Of a stretch of 26,326 nucleotides of DNA, positions 26,046-26,326 are shown piece after piece (the stretch's first letter is position 1; the number at the start of each line of letters is the position of its first letter). The translations under genes and the position numbers were made by a program. Origin of the DNA: Pseudomonadota bacterium (lineage in GTDB: Bacteria > Pseudomonadota > Gammaproteobacteria > Xanthomonadales > Rhodanobacteraceae); assembly GCA_021783385.1 (NCBI GenBank), contig JAJXTX010000007.1, positions 1 to 26,326 on the forward strand, in the 5' to 3' direction. The notes under the pieces are model-generated. The model was not told where the DNA came from. It saw nothing but the letters and a program-made list of their open reading frames with translations, and did not search any database.

Positions 26046-26054
26046 AGGATAGCA
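26046..26054 (-). promoter_or_regulatory. possible extended -10 promoter for prfB
   Basis: On the minus strand TGCTATCCT forms an extended -10 box (TGnTATCCT), placing a transcript start near 26039 and a leader of about 48 bases that contains the palindrome at 26013-26030. No convincing -35 box is present, which fits an extended -10 promoter. Confidence 0.4.
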
Positions 26055-26060
26055 AACCCG

Positions 26061-26326
26061 TCACCTTAACGCCTGTTGATGCACCCCCTTCACCGCCCGC
26101 CCCGACGGATCGGCGGCGTTGGCAAACGCAGGGTCCCACGCCAGCGCGGCCGGCGATGAGCAGGCGATCGACTTGCCACCGGGCACCGTCGCCGCGCAGG
26201 CCTCGCCGGGGAAATGCTGCTCGAAGATGCGCCGGTAGAAATACGCTTCCTTGGTCGCCGGCGGGTTGAACGGATAGCGCGCGGCGGCGGCAGCGAATTC
26301 GCGATCGGTCACCGCCTGCTCCGCAT
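26061..26326 (-). CDS. asnB: asparagine synthase B, C-terminal end (5' part outside window)
   Basis: The frame is open to the right edge, so only the last 87 or so residues are visible. TKEAYFYRRIFEQHFPG followed by VPGGKSIACSSPAALAWD and DPSGRAVKGVHQQA is nearly the same as the end of E. coli AsnB, the glutamine-hydrolysing asparagine synthetase. The enzyme makes asparagine from aspartate, glutamine and ATP in the cytoplasm; its glutaminase and synthetase motifs lie outside the window. It stops 70 bases before the prfB start on the same strand, with a palindrome between. Confidence 0.92.
   Translation of the reverse strand, partial: AEQAVTDREFAAAAARYPFNPPATKEAYFYRRIFEQHFPGEACAATVPGGKSIACSSPAALAWDPAFANAADPSGRAVKGVHQQALR

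Overview
The window looks like chromosome of a high-GC gammaproteobacterium of the Xanthomonadales, most likely Rhodanobacteraceae (Rhodanobacter/Dyella-like). This is an inference from base composition and from the housekeeping clusters asnB / prfB–(small gene)–lysS–yciI–bolA / smc–zipA. No tRNA, rRNA, CRISPR array or intact insertion sequence was seen.

Left part (1–3659, plus): the C-terminal end of an RND periplasmic adaptor, followed by a full RND permease of the heavy-metal-efflux branch. From 3660 to about 5725 lies a patch of broken and acquired-looking DNA. It holds a frameshifted and internally deleted chromate-transporter remnant on the minus strand, an intact and relatively AT-rich PEP-CTERM surface-protein gene with a near-consensus sigma-54 (-24/-12) promoter and a perfect 18-bp hairpin behind it, a shred of what looks like an IS1595-type transposase, and the tail end of a YncE/YVTN-type beta-propeller gene. 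Next come a two-HKD cardiolipin-synthase-like phospholipase D (5884–7158) and an FdhF/YdeP-family molybdopterin oxidoreductase (7231–9519).

Middle part (9573–16916, plus): a metal-resistance operon. A small His-containing membrane/secreted protein is followed by RND adaptor (czcB-like), RND permease (czcA-like), a DUF3240 protein overlapping it by 8 bp, an outer-membrane channel (czcC-like, 4-bp overlap) and a CDF zinc-type exporter with a His-rich N-terminus. Together they would move metal cations from cytoplasm to periplasm (CDF) and from periplasm out of the cell (RND tripartite pump).

Right part (17047–26326): a DUF2058/YaiL gene (plus) converges on core genes read on the minus strand: asnB (partial, at the right edge), prfB with the classical programmed +1 frameshift, a small secreted His/Lys-rich protein, lysS, yciI, bolA, smc and zipA. 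These serve asparagine synthesis, translation termination, Lys-tRNA charging, chromosome condensation and Z-ring anchoring.

The most unusual object is the orphan PEP-CTERM protein: it sits alone among decayed genes, has its own sigma-54 promoter with dyads at enhancer distance, and after predicted signal cleavage would expose an N-terminal histidine, with a further His-Trp-His motif close by.
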